Counted from the first letter of the stretch, positions 35,343 to 45,317 are shown. The stretch: DNA of 64,000 bases from Oleomonas cavernae (GCF_003590945.1 NZ_QYUK01000011.1:3442909-3506908); one strand, 5' to 3'. The notes: a model not told the origin generated them from the letters alone. Made by a program: numbers and translations.

Positions 35343-36959
35343 ATGGCATTGCGATCGAGGATGCGCGGTCTGCTCGTTGCTACCGCCGCCGCGGCGGCGC
35401 TGACGATCGGCGCGAGCGGGCAGGCATTTGCCGCCAAGACGCTGGTCTACTGCTCCGAGGGCAGTCCCGAAAACTTCAACCCGCAGCTCAACACCACCGG
35501 CACGTCGTTCGACGCCGCCCGGCCGGTCTATGACCGCCTGGTGGATTTCGTCCCCGGCACGACCGAAACCCGGCCCGGGCTGGCTGAATCCTGGACCGTT
35601 TCGGCCGACGGCACGGTCTATGAGTTCAAGCTGCGCAAGGGCGTGAAGTGGCACACCAGCAAGACCTTCACGCCGACGCGCGACTTCAACGCCGACGACG
35701 TGCTGTTCTCGTTCAACCGCATGTGGAAGGCCGACCACCCGTATCACGGCGTCTCGGGCGGCGCCTATGATTACTTCGGCGACATGTCCATGCCGGACAT
35801 CCTGAAGGCGATCGACAAGGTGGACGACTACACCGTCCGCTTCACCCTGCAGAAGCCCAACGCGCCCTTCATCGCCAACCTGGCGATGGACTTCGCCACC
35901 ATCCTGTCGGCCGAATACGGTGACGTCCTGCTGAAGGCCGGCACGCCCGAGAAGCTGGACCAGGAGCCGATCGGCACCGGCGCCTTCACTTTCGTGCAGT
36001 ACCAGAAGGATGCCCTGATCCGTTACAAGGCCTTCGACGGCTATTGGGCGGGCAAGGTGAAGCTGGACGCGCTGGTGTTCTCGATCACCCCGGACGCGGC
36101 CACCCGCTGGGCCAAGCTGAAGGCCGGCGAATGCCAGATCGCGCCGTATCCCAACCCGCAAGACCTCGAGACCATGAAGAAGACGCCGGGCGTCGTCTTG
36201 ATGTCGCAGCCGGGCCTCAACGTCGGTTACATGGCCTATAACACCCAGAAGCCGCCGTTCGACAACAAGCTGGTGCGCCAGGCCCTGAACATGGCCATCG
36301 ACAAGGCGGCGATCATCAAGGCGGTCTACGGCCCCTCGGGCCAGCCCGCGGTGAACCCGATCCCGCCGACCATCTGGTCCTACAACAAGGACATCACCGA
36401 CTATCCCTACGACCCGGAAAAGGCCAAGGCGCTGCTGGCCCAGGCCGGCGTGACCCTGCCGTTCGAAACCGATGTCTGGGCCATGCCGGTGCAGCGTCCC
36501 TACAACCCGGATGCCAAGAAGATCGCCGAACTGATCCAGGCCGACCTGGCCAAGGTCGGCTTCAACGCCAAGATCGTCTCCTATGAATGGGGCGAGTATC
36601 GCAAGCGTTGCCAGGCCGGCGAACACCAGATGTGCCAGTTGGGCTGGACCGGCGACAACGGCGATCCCGACAACTTCCTCTACACCCTGGCCTCGTGCGA
36701 CGCGGCCCGTCCCGGCGGCGGCAACCTCGCCAAGTGGTGCAACAAGGAGTTCGACGACCTCGTCCGCAAGGCCCAGGAAGTGCCCGACCAAGCCGAGCGC
36801 ACCAAGCTCTACGAGCAGGCCCAGGTGATCTTCCACGAGGAAGCCCCCTGGTTCATCATCGCCCACTCGCTGGTCAACGAGCCGATCAGCGACAAGGTCG
36901 TGAACTACAAGCTGAGCCCGCTGGGCAGCCACGAGTTCAAGGAAGTCGACCTGAAGTAA
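35343..36959 (+). CDS. dppA: Dipeptide/oligopeptide ABC transporter, substrate-binding protein
   Basis: A 538-residue SBP_bac_5 protein. The ATG at 35343 follows GGAGG by 9 bases and begins a signal peptide ending QAFAAKT; an upstream in-frame Met at 35328 lacks a ribosome site. Family features are CSEGSPENFNPQL, VYDRLVDF, LRKGVKWHTS and RQALNMAIDKAAII, with NDNGDPDNFLY near residue 440. It captures dipeptides, heme or similar ligands in the periplasm for the DppBCDF pump encoded downstream. The name is by best family fit; the ligand is not certain. Confidence 0.92.
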   Translation: MALRSRMRGLLVATAAAAALTIGASGQAFAAKTLVYCSEGSPENFNPQLNTTGTSFDAARPVYDRLVDFVPGTTETRPGLAESWTVSADGTVYEFKLRKGVKWHTSKTFTPTRDFNADDVLFSFNRMWKADHPYHGVSGGAYDYFGDMSMPDILKAIDKVDDYTVRFTLQKPNAPFIANLAMDFATILSAEYGDVLLKAGTPEKLDQEPIGTGAFTFVQYQKDALIRYKAFDGYWAGKVKLDALVFSITPDAATRWAKLKAGECQIAPYPNPQDLETMKKTPGVVLMSQPGLNVGYMAYNTQKPPFDNKLVRQALNMAIDKAAIIKAVYGPSGQPAVNPIPPTIWSYNKDITDYPYDPEKAKALLAQAGVTLPFETDVWAMPVQRPYNPDAKKIAELIQADLAKVGFNAKIVSYEWGEYRKRCQAGEHQMCQLGWTGDNGDPDNFLYTLASCDAARPGGGNLAKWCNKEFDDLVRKAQEVPDQAERTKLYEQAQVIFHEEAPWFIIAHSLVNEPISDKVVNYKLSPLGSHEFKEVDLK

Positions 36960-36967
36960 GGCGCCCG

Positions 36968-37002
36968 CTCAGGGCCCTGGCTGGTTCAGCCGGGGCCCTG
37001 AG
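36968..37002 (+). terminator. Strong hairpin between dppA and dppB
   Basis: CTCAGGGCCC pairs with GGGCCCTGAG (10 bp) and an inner GGCTG-GTT-CAGCC stem extends it. No U-tract follows. Such hairpins after the binding-protein gene usually protect the 3' end of the highly expressed dppA mRNA and weaken read-through into the permease genes. Confidence 0.6.
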
Positions 37003-37101
37003 CCCTCTCCCCTGAGAGGAGAGGGTTGGGTGAGGCGGGAAGCGCCACCGTTGTGCGCAAGCCCACCTCCCCCAACCCCCTCCCCCCAAGGGGCGGAGGG
37101 G
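37001..37101. repeat. Dispersed repeat, family B, copy 2
   Basis: Starts AGCCCTCTCCCC..GAGAGGAGAGGGTTGGGTGAGG and ends with CCCCAAGGGGCGGAGGGG. The centre differs from copies at 13115 and 49648. It separates dppA from dppB and directly follows the intercistronic hairpin. Confidence 0.7.
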
Positions 37102-37132
37102 CTTCAAGAGTTACCTCCCTCAAGGCTCATGC

Positions 37133-38143
37133 ATGCTGAGATTTCTTTCCTCCCGCCTGATCGTCCTCGTCCCGACCCTGTTCGGGGTCATCCTCCTTGC
37201 CTTCTTCCTGGTCCGTCAGTTGCACGGCGATGCCGTCGAGGCGCGCGGCGGCGAACGCGGCATCACGGCCGAGCAACTGGCCCAGCGCCGGCACGCCCTG
37301 GGCCTGGACAAGCCGATCGTCGAGCAGTTCGTCGATTACCTGGGCCAGGTGGTGCAGGGCGACCTGGGCAAATCCTTCGTCACCCAGCGCCCGGTGACGA
37401 CCGAATTCTTCGAACTGTTCCCCGCCACCATCGAGCTTTCCATCGTCGCCATGCTGTTCGCCGTGATCCTGGGCCTGCCGGCCGGGATACTGGCGGCCCT
37501 GACACGCGGCAGCGTGCTCGATCACGGCGTGATGGGGGCGGCCCTGACCGGCTATTCCATGCCGATCTTCTGGTGGGCCATCCTGCTCATCGTGCTGTTC
37601 TCGAACATCCTGGGCCTGACTCCGGTCTCGGGCCGCCTCGACGTGCTGTTCTATATCGAGCCGGTGACCGGCTTCATGCTGGTCGACACGCTGCTGTCGG
37701 ACGAGCCGGAAGCCTTCTGGTCGGCGCTGCATCACCTGATCCTGCCGTCGATCGTGCTGGGCACGATTCCGCTCGCCGTGATCGCCCGCATGACCCGCTC
37801 GGCCATGCTGGAGGTGCTGGGCGAGGACTATATCCGCACGGCGCGGGCCAAGGGCCTGTCGCCCTACCGGGTGATCTGGGTCCATGCCCTGCGTAACGCC
37901 CTCATTCCCGTGGTCACGGTGATCGGCCTGCAGGTCGGCACCCTGCTGGCCGGCGCGGTGCTGACCGAAACCATCTTCTCGTGGCCGGGCATCGGCAAAT
38001 GGCTGATCGACGCCATCGGCCGGCGCGATTTCCCGGCCGTGCAGGGGGGCATCCTGCTGATCGCGATCACCATCATCGGCGTCAACCTGGCCGTGGACCT
38101 GCTCTATGGCCTGATCAACCCGCGTATCCGGCACCAGCGATGA
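37133..38143 (+). CDS. dppB: Dipeptide ABC transporter permease DppB
   Basis: A 336-residue inner-membrane permease with about six helices. The N-terminal signature RFLSSRLIVLVPTLFGV and the EAA loop LGEDYIRTARAKGLSPYRVI (about 225-245) that contacts the ATPases are both present. The stop overlaps the dppC start by 4 bases (ATGA). It is 173 bases downstream of dppA; the gap holds a hairpin and a family-B repeat, so it may be less translated than dppA. Confidence 0.94.
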   Translation: MLRFLSSRLIVLVPTLFGVILLAFFLVRQLHGDAVEARGGERGITAEQLAQRRHALGLDKPIVEQFVDYLGQVVQGDLGKSFVTQRPVTTEFFELFPATIELSIVAMLFAVILGLPAGILAALTRGSVLDHGVMGAALTGYSMPIFWWAILLIVLFSNILGLTPVSGRLDVLFYIEPVTGFMLVDTLLSDEPEAFWSALHHLILPSIVLGTIPLAVIARMTRSAMLEVLGEDYIRTARAKGLSPYRVIWVHALRNALIPVVTVIGLQVGTLLAGAVLTETIFSWPGIGKWLIDAIGRRDFPAVQGGILLIAITIIGVNLAVDLLYGLINPRIRHQR

Positions 38144-39045
38144 GCACGACACAAACCGCCGCCCCGGCGATGGCCGCCCCGCCCAGCCCCCTGGCCGCGT
38201 TCTGGCGTGACTTCCGGCGTAACAAAGGCGCCCTGGCCGGCCTGATCTTCATCACGATCGTGGTGATCGGCGCGGTCTTTGCGCCGTGGGTCGCGCCGCA
38301 CGCACCGGATGTGCAGTACCGCGAGAACTTCCTCAACCCGCCGGTCTGGGTCGACGGCGGCTCCTGGCAGTTCATCCTAGGCACCGACGACGTCGGCCGC
38401 GACCTGCTCTCACGCATCATCTGGGGCTCGCAGCTTTCCCTGCTGATCGGCGTCATCGTGGTCACCATCTCGCTGGGCGCCGGCGTGCTGCTGGGCCTGA
38501 TCGCCGGCTTTGCCCGCGGCATCGTCGACCAGGTCATCATGCGCCTGATGGACATCCTGATGGCCCTGCCCAGCCTGCTGCTGGCGGTCGCCATCGTCGC
38601 CGTGCTGGGGCCGTCCCTGGCCAATTCGATGATCGCCATCGCCATCGTCATCCTGCCCCACTATGTGCGCCTGACCCGGGCGACGGTGATCACCGAACTG
38701 GCCAAGGACTATGTCACCGCCAGCCGCATCGCCGGCGCCGGCATCTGGCGCCTGATGATCATCGTGGTCCTGCCCAACTGCCTGGCGCCCCTGATCGTGC
38801 AGGCAACGCTCGGCTTCTCCTCCGCCATTCTCGACGCGGCGGCGCTGGGCTTCCTGGGACTGGGCGCGCAGCCGCCGACGCCCGAATGGGGCACCATGCT
38901 GGCGGACGCCAAGAAATTCATCCAGTCGGGCCAATGGTGGGTGGTGACCTTCCCGGGCCTCGCCATCCTGCTGACCGTGCTGGCCTTCAACCTGCTGGGC
39001 GACGGCTTGCGCGATGCCCTCGACCCCAAGCTGAAGGAGCGCTGA
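38140..39045 (+). CDS. dppC: Dipeptide ABC transporter permease DppC
   Basis: A 301-residue permease. An N-terminal cytoplasmic segment ([18 protein letters not shown]) precedes six helices; the expected [19 protein letters not shown] signature lies at about 80-98 and the EAA loop is [20 protein letters not shown]. It forms the DppBC channel. The ATG at 38140 overlaps the dppB stop, ruling out the longer in-frame start at 37981. The dppD start is one base after its stop. Confidence 0.94.
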   Translation: MSTTQTAAPAMAAPPSPLAAFWRDFRRNKGALAGLIFITIVVIGAVFAPWVAPHAPDVQYRENFLNPPVWVDGGSWQFILGTDDVGRDLLSRIIWGSQLSLLIGVIVVTISLGAGVLLGLIAGFARGIVDQVIMRLMDILMALPSLLLAVAIVAVLGPSLANSMIAIAIVILPHYVRLTRATVITELAKDYVTASRIAGAGIWRLMIIVVLPNCLAPLIVQATLGFSSAILDAAALGFLGLGAQPPTPEWGTMLADAKKFIQSGQWWVVTFPGLAILLTVLAFNLLGDGLRDALDPKLKER

Positions 39046-39046
39046 G

Positions 39047-40063
39047 ATGGCCCTGCTCGAGGTCAGCAATCTCAACGTCCGCTTCGGCCGGTTCCAGGCG
39101 GTCTCCAATGTCGACATGACGGTGGAAGCGGGCGAGATCGTCGGCGTGGTGGGCGAGTCCGGATCCGGCAAGTCGGTCACCTCGCTGGCCCTGATGGGCC
39201 TGATCGCCCAGCCCGGCAAGGTCGAGGCCTCGACCATGTCGTTCGACGGGCAGGACCTGCTGGCGATGTCGCCCAGGGCCCGGCGCCGGCTGCTGGGCCG
39301 CGACATCGCCATGATCTTCCAGGAGCCGATGACCAGCCTCAACCCGTCCTACACGGTCGGTTTCCAGATCGAGGAAGTGCTGGCCGTCCATGGCCTGAAA
39401 GACCGGCGCAAGCGCCGCACCCGGGCCGTCGAACTGCTCGACCTGGTGGGCATTCCCGATGCCGCCCGCCGGCTCGATTCCTATCCCCACCAGCTCTCGG
39501 GCGGCATGAACCAGCGGGTGATGATCGCCATGAGCGTGGCGCTGGACCCGCGCCTGCTGATCGCCGACGAACCGACCACGGCGCTGGACGTGACCATCCA
39601 GGCACAGATCCTGCGCCTGCTGGTCGAATTGCAGCGCAAGCAAGGCATGGGCCTAGTCTTCATCACCCATGACCTGGGCGTGCTGGCCGAAATCGCCGAC
39701 CGGGTCGTGGTCATGTATGCCGGCGAAGTGGTCGAGACCGCGCGCACCGCCGACCTGTTCAGGGCCCCCCAGCATCCCTATACCGCCGCCCTGCTGAATG
39801 CCCTGCCCGAGCGGGCGGTCACCGCGGGCACGCAGATCGATGTGGGGGCGCCGCGCGGCCGCCTGCCCGCCATCCCCGGTGTCGTGCCGGGCCCGTTCGA
39901 CCGGCCCAAGGGCTGCCTGCTGCAACCCCGCTGCCGCTTCGCCGACCAGCGCTGCGTGGTCGAACACCCGCCCCTGCACCGGCTGGCGGTCGGCGCGGCC
40001 CGCTGCCACCGCCCGCTGGGCCCCGACGGGCTGCCGGCGTTCGAACTCGAAGGTGCTGCATGA
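39047..40063 (+). CDS. dppD: Dipeptide ABC transporter ATPase DppD
   Basis: A 338-residue ABC ATPase. Walker A is GESGSGKSV (about 38-46), Q-loop [12 protein letters not shown], signature [15 protein letters not shown], and Walker [13 protein letters not shown]. The C-terminal OppD/F domain carries Cys-rich [14 protein letters not shown], which in this family may hold an iron-sulphur cluster. Its stop overlaps the dppF start by ATGA. With DppF it powers the DppBC channel. Confidence 0.94.
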   Translation: MALLEVSNLNVRFGRFQAVSNVDMTVEAGEIVGVVGESGSGKSVTSLALMGLIAQPGKVEASTMSFDGQDLLAMSPRARRRLLGRDIAMIFQEPMTSLNPSYTVGFQIEEVLAVHGLKDRRKRRTRAVELLDLVGIPDAARRLDSYPHQLSGGMNQRVMIAMSVALDPRLLIADEPTTALDVTIQAQILRLLVELQRKQGMGLVFITHDLGVLAEIADRVVVMYAGEVVETARTADLFRAPQHPYTAALLNALPERAVTAGTQIDVGAPRGRLPAIPGVVPGPFDRPKGCLLQPRCRFADQRCVVEHPPLHRLAVGAARCHRPLGPDGLPAFELEGAA

Positions 40064-41036
40064 GCGCGCGTGCCACCGTGCTTGAAGCCATCGACCTGAA
40101 GAAGACCTATTCGGTCTCGCGCGGCCTGTTCCAGAAGGCCCGGGACCTGCGCGCCGTCAACGGCGTCTCGTTCCAGCTCCAGGCCGGCCGCACCCTGGCG
40201 ATCGTCGGCGAGTCGGGCTGCGGCAAGTCCACCCTGGCGCGCCAGATCACGCTGATCGAACACCCGACCAGCGGGCAGTTGCTGGTCGACGGCATCGACG
40301 CGACCGATCCCACCCCGGCGGCGCGCAAGGCCCTGCGCCGCACGGTACAGATGGTGTTCCAGAACCCCTACGGTTCCTTGAACCCCAGGCGCACCATCGG
40401 TGCCGCGCTGGCCGAACCGCTGATCGTCAACACGGAGATGACCCGGGCCGAGCGGCAGGTGGCCGTGATCGCCATGCTGACCAAGGTCGGCCTGCGGCCG
40501 GAACATGCCGACCGCTACCCGCACATGTTCTCAGGCGGGCAGCGCCAGCGCATCGCCATCGCCAGGGCCTTGATGCTGCGCCCGCGCATCCTGGTGGCGG
40601 ACGAGCCGGTCTCGGCCCTCGACGTCTCGGTTCAGGCCCAGGTCCTGAACCTGCTGATGGACCTGCAGGACGAGATGGGCCTGGCCATGGTCTTCATCAG
40701 CCATGACCTGGGCGTCGTGCGGTTCGTCGCCGACGAGGTGCTGGTGATGTACCTGGGCCTGCCGGTCGAGCATGCCCCGGCCGCCGCCCTGTTCGAGACC
40801 CCGCGCCATCCCTATACGAGGGCGCTGCTGGCGGCCCGGCCCAAGATCGATGCCGACGAGCGGGCTGCCCGCACGCCGCCGCTGACGGGCGAATTGCCCT
40901 CGCCGCTCAACCCGCCGTCGGGCTGCGTCTTCCGCACCCGCTGCCCCTACGCACAGGCGCGCTGCGCGGCGGAACGGCCGGAACTGCGCGATGTCGGGGG
41001 AGTATGGTGGCCTGCCACTTCGCCGAGACGGTGTAA
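40060..41036 (+). CDS. dppF: Dipeptide ABC transporter ATPase DppF, C-terminus frame-shifted
   Basis: An ABC ATPase with Walker [10 protein letters not shown] (about 50-58), [14 protein letters not shown], signature [15 protein letters not shown] and Walker [13 protein letters not shown]; the C-terminal C-rich stretch [18 protein letters not shown] is present. After RDVGG the frame as written runs on, against the opposite-strand ABC gene, to 41766. Inserting one G in GGGGG at 40996-41000 instead gives [11 protein letters not shown] and a stop at 41034-41036, matching the VACH ending of this family. The expected product is then 325 residues. This indicates an undercalled base or a recent mutation. 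Confidence 0.88.
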
Positions 41037-41067
41037 CGGCGGCCCGTCACCATCGTCATTCCGGCGA

Positions 41068-41823
41068 TCAGATCCCCGCGCCGTCGTAGACCGCGTTCTG
41101 GAGGTTGTCGCGGATCTCGGCTGCCAGGTGCTGGGCCTCGACATGGTCGCGGTGGCGGGGCCGTGGCGTCGCCACCTGGTGCTGCGACTGGATGCGGCCG
41201 GGCTTGCCGCCCAGCAGGATCACCCGGTCGGCGAGATAGACCGCCTCGTCGATGTCGTGGGTGACGAAGATCACGGTCTTGCGCGTCTCCTGCCACAGGC
41301 GGACCAACTCGTCCTGCAGGCCGGCGCGGGTGATCGCATCGAGCGCGCCGAAGGGCTCGTCCATCAGCAGGATGTCCGGCTCCACCGCGAGCGCCCGGGC
41401 GATCGCCACGCGCTGGCGCTGGCCGCCGGACAATTGATGGGGATAACGGGCGCCGTGGTCGCCCAGGCCGACCAGTTGCAGCGCGGCCAGGGCCCGGGCC
41501 CGGCGCGCGGCATGGGCCAGGCCCAGCCCCTCGGTGCCGAATTCGGCATTGCGCTGGACCCGCCGCCAGGGCAGCAGGCGGGCATCCTGGAACACCATGG
41601 CATAGGGCCGGCGCCGGGGATCGTCGGTCGCGGTCACCCGCACGCTGCCTTTGGCGGCCGGGATGAGGTCGGCGATGATGCGCAGCAGGGTCGACTTGCC
41701 GACGCCGCTGGCGCCGACCACGGCGACGAACTCCCCCTGTTCCACCACCAGGTCGAAGCCTTCTAGGATGGTGTTGCCGCCCAGGACGATCGACAGGTCT
41801 GCGATCTCGATCACGGGCGCCAT
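41068..41823 (-). CDS. ABC transporter ATPase, nitrate/sulfonate/taurine (SsuB/TauB) type
   Basis: A 251-residue ATPase. Walker A is VGASGVGKSTLLRI (about 38-51), Q-loop AMVFQDARLLPWR, signature LSGGQRQRVAIARAL and Walker B ILLMDEPFGALD. The LLPW segment is the hallmark of the nitrate/taurine import group. The ATG at 41823 is inside the last codons of the permease gene (13-base overlap), which fixes the start. It drives uptake through the permease upstream. Imported compound unknown; taurine, aliphatic sulfonates, nitrate and pyrimidine precursors all use this family. Confidence 0.92.
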   Translation of the reverse strand: MAPVIEIADLSIVLGGNTILEGFDLVVEQGEFVAVVGASGVGKSTLLRIIADLIPAAKGSVRVTATDDPRRRPYAMVFQDARLLPWRRVQRNAEFGTEGLGLAHAARRARALAALQLVGLGDHGARYPHQLSGGQRQRVAIARALAVEPDILLMDEPFGALDAITRAGLQDELVRLWQETRKTVIFVTHDIDEAVYLADRVILLGGKPGRIQSQHQVATPRPRHRDHVEAQHLAAEIRDNLQNAVYDGAGI

Positions 41824-42620
41824 TTGAGCAACCGACTCCGTACCAGCACGAACAGGGCATCGACCATGCCGTAGAGCAGGGCCATGGTCAGCATGTAGAC
41901 GACAACGATGTCGGAGGCGAGCAGAGTCGCTGCCTCGTTCATGCGCTGGCCCAGGCCCGCAACACCGAACAATTCGGCCGCGACCACCGACATCCAGGCC
42001 TGGCCCAGGCCGGTGCGCACCCCGGCCAGGATGCCGGGGGTGGAGGCCGGCAGCACCACCTTCACCAGTTTCACCAGGCGCGAACGGTGGCCGAAGGAAT
42101 CGGCCAGTTCGATCAGGTCGCTGTCGACGCCCTGCACCGCCGCCAGGGTGCTGTAGTAGTTGATCCAGAACACGCCGACGCCGACGATGAAGGTGGCGGC
42201 GGCCGGGCTGATCTGGAACCACAGGATGGCGAACGGCACCCAGGCGAGGCCCGGAATCGGCCGCAGCACCCGGATGATCCAGGCCGTGAGGCCTTCCAGC
42301 AGGCGCGACATGCCCGTGGCAATCCCCAGCAGCACCCCCAGGGCGGAGCCCAGGACCAGGCCCTTGAGATAGTGATCCAGGCTTTTCAGGATGCGGTCGA
42401 GCCAGATCCCTGAGGTCACTTCGCGCCAGAAGGCCTCGGGGATGCTGGAGGGCGGCGGCAGGAAGATGGGCGACATCCAGCCCAGGCGCGACACGCCTTC
42501 CCAGAAGCCCAAAAACAGCAACAGGCCGATGACCGCCAGCAGCGTCGGATTCACGGCAAAGCCGCCGGGCACACCCGCAACCGCGGTGCGCCCGCGGCTG
42601 CGGGGGTGCTCGCCACTCAT
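41811..42620 (-). CDS. ABC transporter permease, SsuC/TauC type
   Basis: A 269-residue BPD_transp_1 permease with six helices. The start ATG at 42620 overlaps the stop of the binding-protein gene by ATGA, excluding the long upstream ORF reading. Family traits are SPIFLPPPSSIPEAFWRE and the EAA loop VVLPASTPGILAGVRTGLGQAWMSVV-type region near residue 190, which docks on the ATPase. It forms the inner-membrane pore of this importer. Confidence 0.92.
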   Translation of the reverse strand: MSGEHPRSRGRTAVAGVPGGFAVNPTLLAVIGLLLFLGFWEGVSRLGWMSPIFLPPPSSIPEAFWREVTSGIWLDRILKSLDHYLKGLVLGSALGVLLGIATGMSRLLEGLTAWIIRVLRPIPGLAWVPFAILWFQISPAAATFIVGVGVFWINYYSTLAAVQGVDSDLIELADSFGHRSRLVKLVKVVLPASTPGILAGVRTGLGQAWMSVVAAELFGVAGLGQRMNEAATLLASDIVVVYMLTMALLYGMVDALFVLVRSRLLKWRP

Positions 42621-43657
42621 TGATTCGACGCGAGGGCCTTTTTGTAGAAGCTCGAGTCGAACAATTGGCCGAGATCGCCGGCTTTGTCGATGGCGCCGAT
42701 TTCCACCTGGAAATCCTGCAGGATGCCGGTGGCCGCCACGATGCTGTCGGGATCGGTGATGAACTTGGAGCCGGGCGAGACCAGCGCCTGTTCGATGGTC
42801 TCGACGCTGATCAGGCCCTTGCCGATGGCGGCGGCGACATGGGGTGCGGCCTTCCTGGGCTCGGCCTTCAGCAGCTTGGTGGCGCGCAGGGTCAGGTCCA
42901 CCAGGGTCTGGACCGCGGCCGGCTGCTTGGCGATGAAATCCTCGGTCAGGCCGAAGACGGTGCCCGGCTGGTTGGCCAGGATCTGGCCGCCGGCGGCCAG
43001 GATCTTGATGTCGGGGTTCTTTTGCTGGGTGACGGTGATCGCCGGTTCGCGGATGGTCGCGGCCTCGACGCCGCCGGCCAGCAAGGCCTGCTGGGTTTCC
43101 TCGATCCCTAAGGTCACCACTTCGATATGGGCCTCGTCGATCTTGGCGACCTTGCGCACCCAATAGAGCAGCACGGTCTGCGGGACCGAGCCCTTGGGCT
43201 GGGTCGCGACCTTCACCGGCCGGCCCAGGGCCTTGGCCTGGGCCGCGAAGGCCTCGGCGACTGAGCCGGCCTTGGCCGCCTCTTCCGACAGCGCCTTGTT
43301 GGCCAGGACGGCGATTTCTTCGACCGCGGTGGCGGCCACGACCTTGACGCCGATGCCCTTGCCCCGGGCGACGATCAGCGGGCCGACGCCGGCGAAATAG
43401 GCATCGATGCCGCCCGAGGCGACGGCCTGGATCAGGTTGGGGCCGGAGGCGAACTGGGTGAGCTTGAGGTTGAGGCCCGCGTCCTTGGCCCAGCCTTCGC
43501 CGTCCAGCACGAACAACTGCGCCGCGCCCGTCACCGGGATGAAGCCGACGCGAACCTCGACCGGGTCGGCCGCCAGCGCGCGGCGCGAACCGCCGGCAAC
43601 CGCCAGCGCGGCGGCGGCGCCAAGTTCCAGAACTCTACGACGATCGATCGTGACCAT
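42617..43657 (-). CDS. ABC transporter substrate-binding protein, NMT1/SsuA/TauA type
   Basis: A 346-residue exported binding protein. The ATG at 43657 follows AAGGGAAAG and starts a Tat-like signal (TIDRRRVLELGAAAALAVAG) ending ALAAD. The mature domain has the NMT1-type pattern VRVGFIPVTGAAQLF and SGGIDAYFAGVGPLIVARGK. It is first in an A-C-B order operon and determines the substrate, which is likely a sulfonate, nitrate or small organic anion. A 186-base AT-richer divergent promoter region separates it from the amine oxidase, so the two may be co-regulated. Confidence 0.9.
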   Translation of the reverse strand: MVTIDRRRVLELGAAAALAVAGGSRRALAADPVEVRVGFIPVTGAAQLFVLDGEGWAKDAGLNLKLTQFASGPNLIQAVASGGIDAYFAGVGPLIVARGKGIGVKVVAATAVEEIAVLANKALSEEAAKAGSVAEAFAAQAKALGRPVKVATQPKGSVPQTVLLYWVRKVAKIDEAHIEVVTLGIEETQQALLAGGVEAATIREPAITVTQQKNPDIKILAAGGQILANQPGTVFGLTEDFIAKQPAAVQTLVDLTLRATKLLKAEPRKAAPHVAAAIGKGLISVETIEQALVSPGSKFITDPDSIVAATGILQDFQVEIGAIDKAGDLGQLFDSSFYKKALASNQ

Positions 43658-43843
43658 GACCGGCTTTCCCTTTTTCCTTGCTTCCACCCGATCCACGGGC
43701 AGCGGGCGGCGAGTGAACGACGATCCACCCGCATTGGTCAACCGGAAAACGAGAATAGAAATTTTCCACACTCATTTATTGAAAAATATGCGGCTTGCGG
43801 CGCAAGGCACCAGCGTGATGATGGGGCGGCCATCCAAGGGGGA

Positions 43844-45217
43844 ATGATGAGCCGGCCTTATGATGTCGATGTCGCCGTGGCGGGTGCCGGTTTTGCGGGA
43901 TTGAATACCGCCCTGGCCGTGAGCCGGGCGGGCCGCAGTGTCACCGTGATCGAGGCCCGCGACCGGGTGGGGGGACGCACCAAGCCGGGGCACCTGGCCG
44001 GGTCGGTGGTCGACCTGGGCGGCCAATGGGTGGGGCCTGACCATCGCCGCCTGCTGGCCCTGGCCGCGCGCCACCGGGTGGCGCTCGAGCCGCAGTTCGA
44101 TGCCGGCGCCAAGCTGATCGACTATCAGGGCCAGGTCCGCCCCTATACCGGGCTGATCCCGGCACTGCCGGTCCTGGCCCTGCTGGAGGTCGACCGGGTG
44201 ATGAAGCGGATCGAGCGCATGGCGGCGGCCCTGGCCGCCAGTGCTCCCTGGAACGCCCCCGATGCCGCCGCCCTGGATGCCGTCACCGTCGCCGGCTGGC
44301 TCGATGCCCATGTCCGCACCAAGGGCGCCAGAATGCTGATGGCGGTCGCGGTGCGCGCGGTCTTCAGCGCCGAGCCGGCGGAAATCTCGATGCTGTTCTT
44401 CCTGGCCTATCTGCGCGCCTCGGGCGGGCTCGAACCGCTGGTGTCGGTCCGCGGCGGGGCCCAGCAGGATCGCTTCCGCGGCGGCCTGCACCAATTGTCG
44501 GAGCGGCTGGCCGACGAGGTCGGCCGCGGCCGCCTGCGCCTGTCGACGCCGTTGCTGGCGGTCGAGCAGGATATGGACGGGGTTACCCTGCGCTTGGGGG
44601 GCGGCGATAGCCTGCGGGCGCGGCGGGTGGTGCTGGCCCTGCCGCCGGCGCTGCTGGGGCGCCTCGCCGGCCAGCCCGCCTGGCCCGCCCTGCGCGCCGG
44701 CCTCAACCAGCGCATGGCCATGGGCAGCGTCATCAAATGCCACGTCGCCTATGCGACACCGTTCTGGCGCGCGCGCGGCCTGGCCGGCGAGGCGGTCTCC
44801 GACCGGGGGCCGTTTTCGCCGATTTTCGACGGCACGCCGGAAGGCGTAAGCCACGGCGTGCTGAGCGGCTTCCTCGAGGGCGAGGCGGCGCGCCGGTTCA
44901 CGGTGGCACCGCCCGCGATACGGCGCCAGGCCGTAGTCGACACGCTGGTGCGCCTGTTCGGGCCGCCGGCGGCATCGCCCATCGACTATGTCGAGAACGA
45001 CTGGCTGGCCGAGGAATGGTCGGGCGGCTGCTATGCCGGGCTGATGGCCCCGGCGACCATGACCGGCTTCGGCCCGGTGATCCGCCAGCCCGCCGGCCTG
45101 GTCCATTTCGCCGGCACCGAAACCGCGATCGACGCCACCGGCTATGTCGAAGGCGCGCTGGAGTCGGGCGAACGTGCCGCGGCGGAAGTGCTGGACGCAT
45201 TGCGTAGCACGCCATAA
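43844..45217 (+). CDS. Flavin monoamine oxidase family protein
   Basis: A 457-residue FAD enzyme. The N-terminal dinucleotide site VAVAGAGFAGLNTALAVSRAG (VxGxGxxGL) is at about 9-29, the RVGGRTKPG motif at about 42-50, and the C-terminal FAD contact is VHFAGTETAIDATGYVEGALESG-like, typical of MAO/amine oxidases. It oxidises an amine to an aldehyde with release of ammonia and H2O2. It is divergent from an importer for a small organic compound, so it may help degrade the imported amine; this is conjecture. A family-A palindrome follows the stop. Confidence 0.88.
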   Translation: MMSRPYDVDVAVAGAGFAGLNTALAVSRAGRSVTVIEARDRVGGRTKPGHLAGSVVDLGGQWVGPDHRRLLALAARHRVALEPQFDAGAKLIDYQGQVRPYTGLIPALPVLALLEVDRVMKRIERMAAALAASAPWNAPDAAALDAVTVAGWLDAHVRTKGARMLMAVAVRAVFSAEPAEISMLFFLAYLRASGGLEPLVSVRGGAQQDRFRGGLHQLSERLADEVGRGRLRLSTPLLAVEQDMDGVTLRLGGGDSLRARRVVLALPPALLGRLAGQPAWPALRAGLNQRMAMGSVIKCHVAYATPFWRARGLAGEAVSDRGPFSPIFDGTPEGVSHGVLSGFLEGEAARRFTVAPPAIRRQAVVDTLVRLFGPPAASPIDYVENDWLAEEWSGGCYAGLMAPATMTGFGPVIRQPAGLVHFAGTETAIDATGYVEGALESGERAAAEVLDALRSTP

Positions 45218-45225
45218 CCCCAGTC

Positions 45226-45303
45226 GTCATCCCGGCGAAGGCCGGGATCCATTCTGGGGCAGCGCGCGACGTCCCAATGGATCCCGGCCTTCGCCGGGAT
45301 GAC
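45226..45303. repeat. Dispersed palindromic repeat, family A, copy 3
   Basis: GTCATCCCGGCGAAGGCC on the left mirrored by GGCCTTCGCCGGGATGAC on the right, with a 40-base centre, between the convergent amine oxidase and cysteine-desulfurase-like genes. Confidence 0.85.
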
Positions 45304-45317
45304 GGCGGTGGGTGGGA

